Positions 41,378 through 52,196 of a DNA stretch of 64,000 nt are shown here, one piece after another. Made by a program: the position numbers and the translations under genes. The notes under the pieces are model-generated. The model was given only the letters and a program-made list of their open reading frames with translations. It had not been told where the DNA came from and ran no database searches. Every line of letters begins with the position of its first letter. The first letter of the stretch is position 1. The DNA is from Nigrospora sphaerica (Eukaryota > Ascomycota > Sordariomycetes > Amphisphaeriales > Apiosporaceae). Where the stretch lies: assembly GCA_018287875.1 (NCBI GenBank), contig JAGVVL010000029.1:434001-498000 (forward strand). Direction: 5' to 3'.

Positions 41378-42235
41378 TTAAGGCAGAGGAGATAAACTTC
41401 CACTAGTGATCCTTACTATTTGATTCAGATCTTTATTTTGTTGAATGGCGGTGTACGACAAGCGTTGGAAACAAGCCTTAACGTATGCCGCTTGATCAAA
41501 ACCATGTTCTAGCCATAGTCTTCCTGTGTTAGTGAGATAGGTAGGTGCCTTTTCAATTAAGTAGGTTAAAATTTCCGTACCTTGTAGTCCACCGACTAAG
41601 GCGTGTTGTGGTTCATACGAAAGCGAACCGACTAGATGCTGATCTTTTTGGCTTAAATATGGGGGATTACTTAAAATAATATCGAAAGGTTCGGGAGTAG
41701 ATAATGCCTCAAACCAATCACCTGCTTTGAAAGTGATAGAGACGGTTAGGTTCTGTGCATTATAGCGAGCTAGCTCAAGTGAAGCCTTGGAGATGTCAGT
41801 GGCCGTAATATCCCAGCAGGGCCTTTCTCTTTTAAGCGTGATAGCAAGGATACCAGAGCCTGTGCCTAACTCTAACACTCTAAGTGTTTTGCCTTTTGGA
41901 TAATACGCTAATATTGCCTCGACCATGGTTTCTGTATCCGGTCTTGGAATTAAGCAGCTTGTATTAATAGCAAATGGCAGCGACCAGAATTCACAGGCAC
42001 CTATTAAATAGGCGATCGGCTCACCTTGTATGCGCCTTTGTAGTAACTTGTGAAAATGATGGAACTGGGGCGTAGATACATACGTCTCAGATGAGGCTAA
42101 TAAATGTGTGATTGAAATCTGTAGACAATGACTGAGTAAGGCGAGCGCGTCATGATAGGCGTTTTCGGTATGCGCATTGAGTGTTTGATGTCCAATACGT
42201 AGTAGCTCACCCCGAGTCAAAAGATCTGTAGTCAT
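41378..42235 (-). CDS. prmC: Release-factor glutamine methyltransferase PrmC
   Basis: PrmC methylates the GGQ glutamine of RF1 and RF2. SAM site 'VLELGTGSGILAITL', catalytic 'LSNPPYLS' (NPPY) and the N-terminal helical domain with 'YLIGACEFWSLPFAINTSCLIPRPDTE' are typical. Length is 285 residues, unbroken. prfA, its common neighbour, is not here; tatD lies 35 bp upstream, on the same strand. Confidence 0.95.
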   Translation of the reverse strand: MTTDLLTRGELLRIGHQTLNAHTENAYHDALALLSHCLQISITHLLASSETYVSTPQFHHFHKLLQRRIQGEPIAYLIGACEFWSLPFAINTSCLIPRPDTETMVEAILAYYPKGKTLRVLELGTGSGILAITLKRERPCWDITATDISKASLELARYNAQNLTVSITFKAGDWFEALSTPEPFDIILSNPPYLSQKDQHLVGSLSYEPQHALVGGLQGTEILTYLIEKAPTYLTNTGRLWLEHGFDQAAYVKACFQRLSYTAIQQNKDLNQIVRITSGSLSPLP

Positions 42236-42270
42236 GTATCGTTAGGCTATCATATAGGATATAACTTCCT

Positions 42271-43077
42271 TTACAGGTCTTTAGGTCTTATTGCTCCTTT
42301 GAATAATTCAAAGAAGTTGTTGGTGGTATGTTTCCCAATGTTTTCGATGGTAGTGTTATGAAGCGTAGCAAGGGTTTGGGCAACATATACAACGTGACCT
42401 GGGTAATTTGGTTTTTTGCCACGAAATGGTTCAGGAGTGAGATAAGGCGAGTCTGTTTCTATTAGTAAACGATCTAGAGGTAATTGACGGGCAATATCTC
42501 TGAGTGTGCTTGCATTTTTAAAAGTGAGAATGCCTGAAAAAGAGATATAAAATCCTAGGCTTTCAATAGCAGTCATTGCCATTTCAAGGGTTTCGGTAAA
42601 GCAGTGTAAGACACCTCCTACTTGATTTGCTGCTTCTGCTCGTAAAATCTCTAGCGTATCGTCTATTGCCCCTCGTGTATGAATAATAAGGGGTTTGTTA
42701 ACTTGTTTAGCCGCCTGAATATGATTTCTAAACCGTTGTTGTTGTTTAGGGTGATCGACCTCTCGAGTATAATCAAGGCCGGTTTCACCGATGGCCACTA
42801 CACTTGGATCACTAGCCCAATGCACCAATTGTTCTACCGTTGGCTCTTGCTCGATAGATTCAGTCGGGTGTAAGCCAATTGAGATAGACATATTAGAGTG
42901 ATTGTAAGCCATCGCTTGTAGGGCCTGAATGGTATCGGGATGGATACCCACATTTAGAAAATACCCTACTTGTTGGTGACTAGCCGCAGCGAGCATCTGG
43001 TTGAGATCCCCTTGAAAATTAGAGAGATCGACTTGGTCCAAATGACAATGAGAATCGACAAACAATAAATTAGACAT
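42271..43077 (-). CDS. tatD: TatD-family metal-dependent DNase
   Basis: A 268-residue amidohydrolase-fold protein. Metal ligands are seen in 'FVDSHCHLDQVD', 'VAIGETGLDYTRE', 'PLIIHTRGA', 'GGVLHCFTET' and 'LLIETDSPYLTPEPFRGK'. Family members act as 3'-5' exonucleases. It lies 2 bp downstream of the ABC ATPase gene on the same strand, so it may be part of that operon. Confidence 0.93.
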   Translation of the reverse strand: MSNLLFVDSHCHLDQVDLSNFQGDLNQMLAAASHQQVGYFLNVGIHPDTIQALQAMAYNHSNMSISIGLHPTESIEQEPTVEQLVHWASDPSVVAIGETGLDYTREVDHPKQQQRFRNHIQAAKQVNKPLIIHTRGAIDDTLEILRAEAANQVGGVLHCFTETLEMAMTAIESLGFYISFSGILTFKNASTLRDIARQLPLDRLLIETDSPYLTPEPFRGKKPNYPGHVVYVAQTLATLHNTTIENIGKHTTNNFFELFKGAIRPKDL

Positions 43078-43079
43078 GG

Positions 43080-44391
43080 TTATTTGGGATTTTCTAAACT
43101 TAATATTTCTTCATTGTTATCATACGCAAATAACTCTGCATAACGTCCCCAGTCAATTAGGATGCGTAAAACTCGACTGGCTTCTTCTTCGCTTAAGTGA
43201 TCTTCTAGTTCATTTAGAAAGCGTGCTTTATTGGCAAACTGACCGGGACGTTCTTCCAAGACGCGTCTTACATGTTGAGCAAGTGGTACATATCGTAATA
43301 AATGAGAAGCAAATATCTTTTTACGTACTAAAATGTCAGCTCTCGCAAACTTTTTACCGGCTTCCGTTAAAATTAGCGTGCCTGCAGTGACAGAAGCAAA
43401 TTGTAAAATATCTAAGGTTTCCGTTAAGGGGAACAGATCATCCACATCTAGGTGCCAAGCATCGGCTAATTCATGTAACCCAATTTGGCCAGGATGTTCC
43501 GGTAAATTTTCTACGGTTTCCATTAATCCGGTTAATTCAGAAAGGTCGGCATCTGGTAAGCGATAGGCAAAATGTGTGATACGTACGGGGACCACATGCC
43601 CTTTTAGGTCTACACTCTTTCCAGACATGAGGGTGTATACCTGATCCACTAGGTTGCGGAAGGCCGGATCTTGTTGAAAACGCGGACGAGATAGATTCAC
43701 TGGAAGATCTGCTTGAATGATGCCAGGATCATGACCCAGTATAATAATACGGTCTGCAAATAACAGCGCTTCTTCAATATTATGTGTGACCAGTACAATC
43801 GCATTCGTACGTATTTGTTGCGTCTGCCATAGTTTGAGTAAGTCACTTTTTAGGTTATCAGCGGTTAATACATCTAAAGCTGAGAAGGCTTCATCCATCA
43901 AGAGTACATCAGGATTAATCACAATGGCTCTCGCAAAGCCAACACGTTGTCGCATACCCCCTGATAACTCTCGAGGGAAAGCAGATTCAAAACCATCTAA
44001 CCCAATAATATCAATTGCTTTTAGAGCGCGAGCTCGTCTCTCTTCTTTAGGAATATGTAGGGCTTCTAGTCCCAATTCTACATTTTCTAATACCGTTAAC
44101 CAGGGTAAAAGCGCAAAGCTCTGAAATACCATGCCCATCCCTTGAATAGGGCTTGTTACCTCTTGGTTGCGATACTTCACGTTCCCTGACGTAGGGGGTA
44201 AGGCCTGAAATAATACGTAATAAGCTCGATTTTCCAGAACCTGATTTGCCTAATAAAGCGACAATTTGTCCTTGATAAAGCTGCAAGTTAATTTGATTTA
44301 AAACAAGCAAATCTTGGTGTTCAGGCTTTTTATAGGATTTGCAAACATTTTGTAACTCGATAATGGTTTGCACTGGTTTTGGCATATTCAT
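43080..44391 (-). CDS. NitT/TauT-type ABC transporter ATP-binding protein with C-terminal AAA-associated domain, one frameshift
   Basis: Walker A 'LLGKSGSGKSSLLRI', signature 'LSGGMRQRVGFARA' and Walker B 'VLLMDEAFSALD' are intact; the extra C-terminal part of about 150 residues ('LLRYVPLAQHVRRVLEE', 'ILIDWGRYAELFAYD') matches the AAA-associated domain found on nitrate/sulfonate-type ATPases. One base at G5 44194-44198 joins 44047..44391 to 43080..44180. About 437 residues. The permease gene lies 1 bp upstream. No periplasmic binding protein is visible, so the substrate is open. Confidence 0.88.
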
Positions 44392-44392
44392 G

Positions 44393-46158
44393 TTAATTTA
44401 AACGGTACTTAGATTGGGAGAGGCGATAGAGTGGCTGCCATATCAGATAATTCATCAATAAAATCCATATACTCATTGCAACGATACCGACAGCCACTTG
44501 AGAGGTGTTACCATTACTGCTAGCTAATTCAATATAAGCACCTAATCCTGTCGCTCGCATTGTGAGTGATCCCCATTGTATCACTTCTGCAATCACACTA
44601 ATATTCCATGCAGCTCCAACGGCTGTCATGATGCCTGTCACTAAATAGGGAAATATGGCTGGTAAAATTAGTCGCTTCCACCATAACCATCGGGTAACTC
44701 CAAGGTTTTGTGTAATATGATATAGCTCTCTTGGGATGGAGCTTGCCCCCGCAATGACGTTGAATAAAATATACCATTGAGAACCTAATAACATCAACGG
44801 TAAAACCCCCACTCAAAGGATAAGTGAAACCTTAGTAAGGTAATAGTTACCAAAGGAAATAAGACATTTCCTGGAAATGCTGCTAAAAATTGTATTAAGG
44901 GTTGTATAACACTGCTAAGTTGGGGTCTTAATCCGATCCATACTCCAATTGGCACCCATAATATACTGCTCACTAGAACGACACTGACTACTCGTAGTGC
45001 AGTGATTCCACCTAATGATAAGGCATGAAAAATTTCTTGCCACTCAATGTATTTGATACCGTAGTAAGTGAAGTTGGTTAAGGTATATACCGCAACTAAT
45101 ACAAGGGTTATTTTAGTGATATAAGATAATACAAGCGACCATTTTTTTTGTGATGTGTGCTGCTTGGGCAGGTTAATATTAAATAGGCTGCTTTGTAAAA
45201 ACCATTCACTAACATGTCTTGAAAAATAATTTAGCTTTTTTAAGATATGCGTGCGTTGTAAAAGCGTGGTTAACCAGGCACGTGATTCTGTCTCACTGAT
45301 GGTTTCTTGCATGCTGAATTTTCTAGACCATGCAATAAGTGGCCTAAAAAATAGTTGATCATAGATCAAAATAACTGCAAACATGGCAAGTACCGCAAAG
45401 GCTACTGCATGCAAAGAACCCGTGTTAATCGCAAGACCTAAATAAGAACCAATGCCAGGTAAGTGGATCGTATGATTTGCTACGGTGATGGATTCTGATG
45501 CCACTAAAAATACCCAACTGCCAGACATAGACAGCATCATATTCCATAATAAGCCAGGTAATGCAAAAGGGACTTCTAATCTCCAAAAACGTTGCCAGGG
45601 TGATAATTGAAAGAGAGTGGTAGCCTCCAACAATTCAGTTGGAATGGAACGTAAACTTTGGTAGAAACTTAAAGCCATATTCCACGCTTGTGCAGTAAAA
45701 ATAGCAAAAATTGCTGCGCATTCAGGGCCTAGTCGGCTACCAGAAAAAATCGAGATAAAGCCAGTCACCGTTAAGGATAAAAACCCGAGCACTGGTACTG
45801 ATTGTAGCACATCAATGCAAGGGATAATCAGTTTGGCGGCAGAAGGGTGTTTAGCCGCTAAGGTTCCTATACTAATACTAAAAAACAGAGACACTACAAG
45901 CGCAACGACCATGCGTAACACGCTTAACCCCGCATAGCTCGGCAATCGATACGGATTCAAAGAAAGGGGAGGTAGCGCTTGACCCAATTCATAGGGCATG
46001 ACCATATGTGAGCCTCCCCATGCTAGCCAACCTAATAGCCCAAATAATAAGCCTAATGCTAGAAAGTCCCATTGATTGGGAAGTGCGTAGCGGCTTTTGT
46101 CTAAAGAAAATACCACGTGTTTTTTATGATTCATGGTGCAAAACCTTTTGGACCTCAA
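44393..46158 (-). CDS. ABC transporter permease, two fused binding-protein-dependent domains, one frameshift
   Basis: About 589 residues with roughly a dozen membrane segments. Two copies of the permease domain are visible: the first around residues 90-280 with EAA-type loop 'ELLEATTLFQLSPWQRFWRLEVP', the second around 380-580 with 'ELYHITQNLGVTRWLWWKRLILP'. One base at C5 44806-44810 joins 'FEWGVLPLMLLGSQW'. Start 'MNHKK' at 46134 is possible. It acts with the ATPase 1 bp downstream as a full transporter in the inner membrane. Confidence 0.85.
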
Positions 46159-46370
46159 TGATCGAATAATGGCTTTTCATGATTTGCTTTGTAGCAATTT
46201 ACTGCTTTTTATCGAAGTAAAGTATGAAAATGCTTATTCGAATGGCATATTTTATATGAAAAATCGCTTGACTACCTTTCATAGATGGTTAACTATAGCA
46301 TAAAATTAGTATTTTGTTAGATACTCATTATTTTAGTCATATCCTGCATCCTTAAACTGGAGTCGAGCAC

Positions 46371-47504
46371 ATGCAATCCGTTATTAAATTATCCCGTGTA
46401 TGGTTTTCTATCGCTTTACTATGTGCTAGCTATGGCATGAGACTTTCATTGGATTACTTGCCTGATATGTGGGAGATGTGGTTACCTCGCCAGCTACCCT
46501 ATGAGTTAATGAAAGCCGCCTCACAGATTTTATTTTTATTATCTGTCTATAGTGTGATGGCCTCTTTAGTGAATAGCATGACTTATACGTTGCGTCTGCG
46601 TTATCAAAAACGGGCAGTATGGGGGCGCTTACTGTCTCTTTCTCGCGTGTTTAAACTAGGAATTTTATTACTCATTGCGAATCAGGGGGTCCCGTTATTA
46701 GATATATCAGATCAATGGAAAGAGATCTTTCATAAAGGCATTCAAGTGCTTGCAACCGGTATGTTTGGGTGGTGTATGTTTGAGCTAATACAAGCAGGAG
46801 AAGTTATTTTACTTCACCATTATCTCCCTAATGGATCTCGAGATAGTGTAGAAGCTAGACGTCGTTATACACATATTGCAGTTATTAAACGCATACTCAT
46901 TCTCCTTTTGGGTATTGTAACGGTCGCTGTGATGTTAATGACTTTTGAGAAAATCCGGGCAGCTGGAACCGCAATCTTAGCCTCTGCCGGGGTATTAGCG
47001 ACCGTAGTTACTTTTTCAGCAAGAGGGTTATTAGAAAATATTTTTAAAGGAATACAGTTAGTGATTGCACAACCGGTTCGTTTAGAAGATACAGTGACGG
47101 TTCATGGAGAAATGGGTACCGTCACCTCGATTACCTTGCATCATGTGGTTATCACCTTAAGTGATCGATCACAGCTTATTGTGCCAACAGGAGAGTTATT
47201 AGATAAAACTTTCAAGAATTGGACGCATTCCTCTGACGACTTAGTCGGTAACGTGCTTTTTTATACACGATATAATGTGCCCATTGCCTTAGTGCGAAAG
47301 AAATTTTACGAATGCTTAAAAAGCACCGATTTATGGGATCAAGAAATAGGCGAGTTACACATTAGTGAGTTACAGAATAGTTTAATGGAATTAAAGTTCA
47401 TTATGAGTGCTAAAACTGGAAAAGAGTTATCTGCATTACGCAATGAAATCTTGGAAAAACTCTTGGAGTATATGCAACAAGAGCATCCGCAATGTTTGCC
47501 ATAA
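46371..47504 (+). CDS. MscS-family mechanosensitive ion channel
   Basis: A 377-residue inner-membrane protein. Five hydrophobic segments are visible; the pore helix region reads 'TAILASAGVLATVVTFSARGLLENIFKG', and the beta domain has 'VRLEDTVTVHGEMGTVTSI' and 'IVPTGELLDKTFKNWT'. It is larger than MscS (286) because of extra N-terminal helices. It protects against osmotic shock by family. Unbroken; divergent from the permease gene. Confidence 0.9.
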   Translation: MQSVIKLSRVWFSIALLCASYGMRLSLDYLPDMWEMWLPRQLPYELMKAASQILFLLSVYSVMASLVNSMTYTLRLRYQKRAVWGRLLSLSRVFKLGILLLIANQGVPLLDISDQWKEIFHKGIQVLATGMFGWCMFELIQAGEVILLHHYLPNGSRDSVEARRRYTHIAVIKRILILLLGIVTVAVMLMTFEKIRAAGTAILASAGVLATVVTFSARGLLENIFKGIQLVIAQPVRLEDTVTVHGEMGTVTSITLHHVVITLSDRSQLIVPTGELLDKTFKNWTHSSDDLVGNVLFYTRYNVPIALVRKKFYECLKSTDLWDQEIGELHISELQNSLMELKFIMSAKTGKELSALRNEILEKLLEYMQQEHPQCLP

Positions 47505-47690
47505 TGGATGCCTTTTAGGCAGGGTAAGGGGCTTGGACTCGTGATATACGCTTACTTCCTTTTGACAGTTTTTGCTGGTTGGTAAGCGTTTCGGCCACGA
47601 ATTTTATGGATCTAACTATAGAATACTAGGCCTGAAAATAATACAAACTGTACAAACATCACTCAAGCTATTACTTTTCCGAAAATATGA

Positions 47691-47800
47691 AAACTAATCC
47701 AGTTTGCTGGATTGTCTAATCGGTTTTGAATCTCCAAAATAGCTGGCTCGTATTAGCTGTTGGGATATAAATAAAGGAAGTTTTCGTAATCTTTAATTAC
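47691..47800 (-). pseudogene. Decayed 3' fragment of a TPR envelope protein gene
   Basis: On the minus strand this reads 'NFLYLYPNS' stop 'YEPAILEIQNRLDNPANWIS', clearly related to 'NFLRLYPNSQYRSAILEIRY' in the gene directly upstream (47797..48234). DNA matches by eye at about three bases in four over about 107 bp (47864-47970 is the source-like segment). It is a remnant of a tandem duplication and has no start. Confidence 0.7.
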
Positions 47801-48234
47801 CTTGCAGCTACAGCTAAAATCTTTATAAAAACCAATCCAGTACATAGTTTCGATAAAGTACTAAAACTAAGCCAGCTTGTTTGATTTTCTAATTGGTATC
47901 GAATTTCTAAAATGGCTGATCGGTATTGACTGTTGGGATATAAGCGAAGAAAGTTGCGGTATTGAATTCTAGCGGCTTTAAAATGTTTGGTAGCTATTTG
48001 CGATTCAATGAGGCCAAGGTGTGCTTTCTCAGTATACGGGCTACTAGGGTAGCTGGTTCGAATTTGCAAGAATAGTTGTGTGGCTTGATGGTATTCTTCA
48101 TTGAGATAGGCATGTTGAGCCATTTTATATAGCTCTTGTATCGGCATGGTCGTTTCAGGGGTATGTGAGGCTTGTATACCAGCCATACTAAGGCTAAAAA
48201 GAGTAAAGCATAGAATGCGGTAATGTTTAAACAT
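47797..48234 (-). CDS. Exported TPR protein with C-terminal anchor, unknown function
   Basis: A 145-residue protein: signal peptide ('ILCFTLFSLSMAGIQAS'), a tetratricopeptide-like region ('ELYKMAQHAYLNEEYHQATQLFLQI', 'PYTEKAHLGLIESQIATKHFKAA', 'FLRLYPNSQY') and a C-terminal hydrophobic helix. It resembles the N part of BamD/YbgF-type proteins but lacks a lipobox and is short. A paralog follows at 48.4 kb and a decayed copy precedes. Probably a periplasmic, membrane-anchored protein. Confidence 0.65.
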   Translation of the reverse strand: MFKHYRILCFTLFSLSMAGIQASHTPETTMPIQELYKMAQHAYLNEEYHQATQLFLQIRTSYPSSPYTEKAHLGLIESQIATKHFKAARIQYRNFLRLYPNSQYRSAILEIRYQLENQTSWLSFSTLSKLCTGLVFIKILAVAAR

Positions 48235-48426
48235 GATGCTTATATTTTAGGTAGGTAAAAAAATTTGAGTATTAAGAACAGTGTACACCGATAAATAAAT
48301 CCATTGTACCGTATTTAATTGTGCATGGTTTTATTAACCCACCTGTTTTGGTCTTTGCAAATATCATTATAAACTTTAAAGCTTGCTACATGGTATCAAG
48401 AGAGTTTACTACGCTTAAAAAAATTA

Positions 48427-48900
48427 TTAACGACTCTGTATACTAAACAAGCCAAATGCGCCTGCGGCCACACCACTTACAAATATCACAAGACTACGTA
48501 CGCTGAACCAACCTGATTGTTGCTTGTGTTGTAAGTTATTTTGTTTTTTTATCATTTCTTGTATATCTGAAATGCGAATAAAGTACTTAGTATTTGGATA
48601 ATACAAGCGAATGAAACTAGCAAGTTCTGTCTGGGCCTCTCCTAAACGATGTGAGGCAATATATGCATCAATCATTCCCAAGTGCGCTTGCTCTGCATAG
48701 GGGCTACTGAAGTAACCTATTTTAACTTGTTTATATAAATCAATGGCTTGATTATAAGCGCCATTGGCATGAGCCAGTTCAGCGTCTTGATACAATCTTT
48801 CTACTGAAATAGTAGGTGCTGCTATGTCAGAGGCTTGAATGATTAAATTGTGCCATCCTAAAACTATGGCTAATAGGGATAAGGGGATGCGATTTTTCAT
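48427..48900 (-). CDS. Exported TPR protein with C-terminal anchor, paralog
   Basis: A 157-residue relative of the 47.8-kb gene: signal peptide ('SLLAIVLGWHNLIIQAS'), 'RLYQDAELAHANGAYNQAIDLYKQVK', 'PYAEQAHLGMIDAYIASHRLGEAQTELASFIRLYYPNTKY', a Lys/Gln linker and a C-terminal helix ('SLVIFVSGVAAGAFGLF'). Same layout and order of motifs, so the pair arose by duplication. Function unknown. Confidence 0.65.
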   Translation of the reverse strand: MKNRIPLSLLAIVLGWHNLIIQASDIAAPTISVERLYQDAELAHANGAYNQAIDLYKQVKIGYFSSPYAEQAHLGMIDAYIASHRLGEAQTELASFIRLYYPNTKYFIRISDIQEMIKKQNNLQHKQQSGWFSVRSLVIFVSGVAAGAFGLFSIQSR

Positions 48901-49003
48901 TGTAAATATATACTGTTGAGATATCTAGCAGCTTTATTGAAAGCATGATTTTAGGTATCATGCATTGTTTCCATAATAAAAATCCTTTTTAGTAATTAAA
49001 ATA

Positions 49004-50215
49004 ATGATATCAGTTTTAATAGGGTTTATCTATGTAGCACTAAGTTGTACCGGCGGTGTGCAGGCTGCTAGTCAAGATGCGGATTTTAATCAAACGCTTA
49101 GTCCGTTAAGAGCCTTATATACCAATGAACAGTTGCATAACATGCGCTTAATGCATGAGAGTATGGTAGAGCTACCTAGCCAAGTGGGCTATATGGTGCA
49201 TCGTATTCATTTGCAGTATGAAAAGCGGCAAGGATTGGGTGGACGGCCAATTGTTTTAGTGGATAGTTATGACTACTATAACCATCCTCTCTCCTTGGCA
49301 TGGACGCTCTGTTACCCCTATACCCTTATAGAAGTTGGGCTCGAAATGTTACGAGTTAATTATGGCTCAGTTAATGAGCTTGGGGAGGCGGTAGAGCATG
49401 CTATGAATGAATCGTTTAGAGCCCAATTGATCCTCGGGAATCTTTTTCGGCATTCCCCCTATCTTCGATTAGCTTATGATAGGATTCCTTATGGAAGACA
49501 TCATTCAGACATAGTAGCGCCAGGTAATATGGTGACTAATGTGTTTCATGATAATGGCCATATAATCTTGGAAGTTGGGGCACAATACACCACGACACTC
49601 TCTAAGACGCAATGGGCAATAGCAGGTTGTATGCCTATAGGCAAAGAAAATAATAACCACTCTTATGCTGAACAGCCTCCGATAAGCATATTATTGAACT
49701 TCGAGCATTGTCAGTATATATCACTTGCGTGGCGAGATAGATTGCACCTTGATCATTTTATACTAGGAGGGGGAGCAAGAAGAAAGAGCGGTTATTATTT
49801 TTACAATAATGGGGGCCAGCTCGGAAGAAGGAATAGTCTTTGTTTTTATGATGTGTATGGCCATCTGCATTTTACAAACTTTATTACTGGATCGTTTGAG
49901 TATGTGTCTCTGCCTATCGATAGACATGCCGTATCTAGTTTAAGGCCGAAGGCGCTGCATATGGAAGGTATGAAATATTTCAAACCAAAGCGATGCTTAG
50001 GACGCGCACTAGATTTAGCAATTATTTTGGGTTATGAGCGTGGTAATCGCAGAATAGCAGAGGAGAAAAGTTTTGATTCTATATCCGTTCATAATGTATT
50101 TTTAGCTGGTAAAATAAGTTTTTGGAATAAAAGGATGCAGTGTGCGATTGGGCCGCAATGGAATCTAACTTCCGAACGTTTAGAAGCCTTAGGTAAGGTA
50201 AGTATTTTTCTTTAA
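49004..50215 (+). CDS. Putative outer-membrane beta-barrel protein
   Basis: A 403-residue protein with an N-terminal signal peptide ('VLIGFIYVALSCTGGVQAAS'). The mature part is rich in alternating hydrophobic strands and aromatic residues ('IILEVGAQYTTTLSKTQWAIAG', 'FILGGGARRKSGYYFYNN'), and it ends 'ALGKVSIFL', a beta-barrel-like terminus. A 'FEYVSLPIDRHAV' motif is like the closing motif of the inverse-autotransporter-like proteins here, but the rest is not clearly alike. No family recognised. Monocistronic. Confidence 0.5.
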   Translation: MISVLIGFIYVALSCTGGVQAASQDADFNQTLSPLRALYTNEQLHNMRLMHESMVELPSQVGYMVHRIHLQYEKRQGLGGRPIVLVDSYDYYNHPLSLAWTLCYPYTLIEVGLEMLRVNYGSVNELGEAVEHAMNESFRAQLILGNLFRHSPYLRLAYDRIPYGRHHSDIVAPGNMVTNVFHDNGHIILEVGAQYTTTLSKTQWAIAGCMPIGKENNNHSYAEQPPISILLNFEHCQYISLAWRDRLHLDHFILGGGARRKSGYYFYNNGGQLGRRNSLCFYDVYGHLHFTNFITGSFEYVSLPIDRHAVSSLRPKALHMEGMKYFKPKRCLGRALDLAIILGYERGNRRIAEEKSFDSISVHNVFLAGKISFWNKRMQCAIGPQWNLTSERLEALGKVSIFL

Positions 50216-50293
50216 AAATATGGCGCCTTACTTTCTATTCTTGATAGGATTCCAAACTTGTCATTGAGGTAATCTCTTAATTAAGTAACTAGC

Positions 50294-51086
50294 ATGCACA
50301 CGTATCTTTTATTGGTCGATCATATTTTGAAAAAGGGGTGCTTAAATCCGATCGAACCCAAACAGGGGTGTTAAGTACCTTTGGTTATCAAATGCGTTTT
50401 GATCTCAAAGAAGGTTTTCCGCTTTTGACGACTAAGCGAGTACATGTGAAAAGTATTATTCATGAGCTGCTTTGGTTTCTAAAAGGAGAGACGAATATTC
50501 ATACGCTCAACGAGGCAGGGGTTACCATTTGGGATGAATGGGCAGATAGCCAGGGAGAGCTAGGTCCTATTTATGGTAGGCAATGGCGTCGTTGGAAAGA
50601 TGCCAGCGGTCAGTTCATTGACCAAATCGATAAAGTAGTTAAGGAAATCCGTCAGAACCCAGATTCCAGGCGTTTGATTGTAAGTGCTTGGAATGTCGGT
50701 GAATTGCCTCAGATGGCACTACCTCCTTGCCATGTGTTATTTCAATTTTATGTGGTGAATGGAAGGTTATCTTGTCAGTTATATCAAAGGAGTGCTGATG
50801 TGTTTTTGGGGTGCCATTTAATATTGCCTCTTATGCCTTGCTAGTGCATATGGTGGCACAACAATGTGAATTAGAGGTGGGAGAATTTATTTGGACAGGC
50901 GGAGATTGTCACTTATATCAGAATCATATAGAGCAAGCTCGTTTACAACAAACAAGAACCCCTAAAGCGCTCCCTCAGTTACATTTACTGCGAAAACCAG
51001 AGAGTCTCTTTGCGTACCGATTTGAAGATTTTTCTATTAGCGGCTACGAGCCTTATCCTTCTATTAAAGCACCGATTGCAATATAA
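50294..51086 (+). CDS. thyA: Thymidylate synthase, two frameshifts
   Basis: ThyA makes dTMP from dUMP. Catalytic Cys in '[14 protein letters not shown]', dUMP-binding '[12 protein letters not shown]' and N-terminal '[19 protein letters not shown]'. One base at G4 50335-50338 restores the start '[20 protein letters not shown]' and one at G4 50808-50811 restores '[20 protein letters not shown]'. About 264 residues, normal. Convergent with mnmA, 5 bp apart. folA is absent here. Confidence 0.95.
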
Positions 51087-51091
51087 ACCGT

Positions 51092-52173
51092 TTACTGGAT
51101 AGTGCCTCCACCCAAACAAGTTGACCCATCGTAAAATACAATCGCTTGCCCAGGGGTAATGGCCCGTTGAGGGGTCTCAAATTGTACTAAATAGTTTTGT
51201 GCGTCGTCGTTGCTAAAAAGTAGTGTGCATGGGGCAGCCGTTTGACGGTAACGGATTTTAGCATGGCACTTAAGAGGTAAGGTAGGTTCTACCCCACTGA
51301 CCCAGCTCATGTTTTGACATAATAACTGGTTACGATATAAGGCGGGGTGATTAGCGCCTTGTGCGACTCGTAATACATTAGGACCTATCTCTTTGTCGAC
51401 TACATACCAAGGGCTTACGCCATGATTTGCTTTTCCTCCAATATGCAAACCGTGTCGCTGTCCGATCGTATAGTACATGAGACCATCATGCGCTCCGATA
51501 GTTTCACCGTCGAGTGTCTTTATATCTCCCGGATTAGGTTTTAGATAGCGTTGTAAGAAGCTTTTGAAGTTGCGTTTTCCGATAAAACAAATGCCAACAC
51601 TATCTTTTTTCGCATGGTTAGGTAAGCCAATCTGAGCGGCTAGCGCACGTACTTGTGGTTTCGTTAAATCCGCCAATGGAAACAGTGTTTGGGATAGTTG
51701 GGCTTGATTGAGCGTGTGTAAAAAATAAGTTTGATCTTTATTCGTATCCTTACTAACCGTTAATAATTGTTTACCTTCTTTCAGAAGATTAGCGGCATAG
51801 TGGCCAGTGGCAATGCCATCAGCCCCTAATTGTTTGGCATACGCTAAGAAGGCTTTGAATTTAATCATCTTATTGCATAGTATATCAGGGTTTGGGGTAC
51901 GTCCTGCTCGATATTCCTCTAAAAATTGAGTAAATACATTATCCCAGTATTCTTCTGAAAAATTAGCCGTGTGTAGAACAATACCTAGTTTTTGGCAGAC
52001 AGCGCGCACATCGGCTAAATCTCTAGTTGCTGTACAAGCAACGCTAAAGTCTTCTCGTTCCCAATTTTTCATAAACAGGCCTTGTACAGCATAGCCTTGT
52101 TGCTGTAATAACCAAGCGCTGACTGCAGAGTCAACGCCCCTGAAAGTCCGACAATAATGCGTTTTGCGGTCAT
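51092..52173 (-). CDS. mnmA: tRNA-specific 2-thiouridylase MnmA, one frameshift
   Basis: MnmA thiolates U34 of tRNA Lys, Glu and Gln, the same wobble base that MnmG modifies. The PP-loop 'IVGLSGGVDSAVSAWLL' is restored by one base at C4 52137-52140, which moves the start to 52173. Catalytic cysteines are in 'TPNPDILCNK' and 'DSVGICFIG'. About 360 residues. Transcribed just downstream of tRNA-Thr on the same strand. Confidence 0.95.
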
Positions 52174-52196
52174 GATTGTTAAAGGAGAATGAAAAA

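Noticed and set aside
43076..43390. Plus-strand ORF of 104 codons over the 3' end of the ABC ATPase gene
   Set aside because: It lies antisense to a well-conserved gene, has no ribosome binding site and no recognisable sequence; other ORFs of this type (17359..17688, 26294..26614, 60367..60681) were dropped for the same reason.
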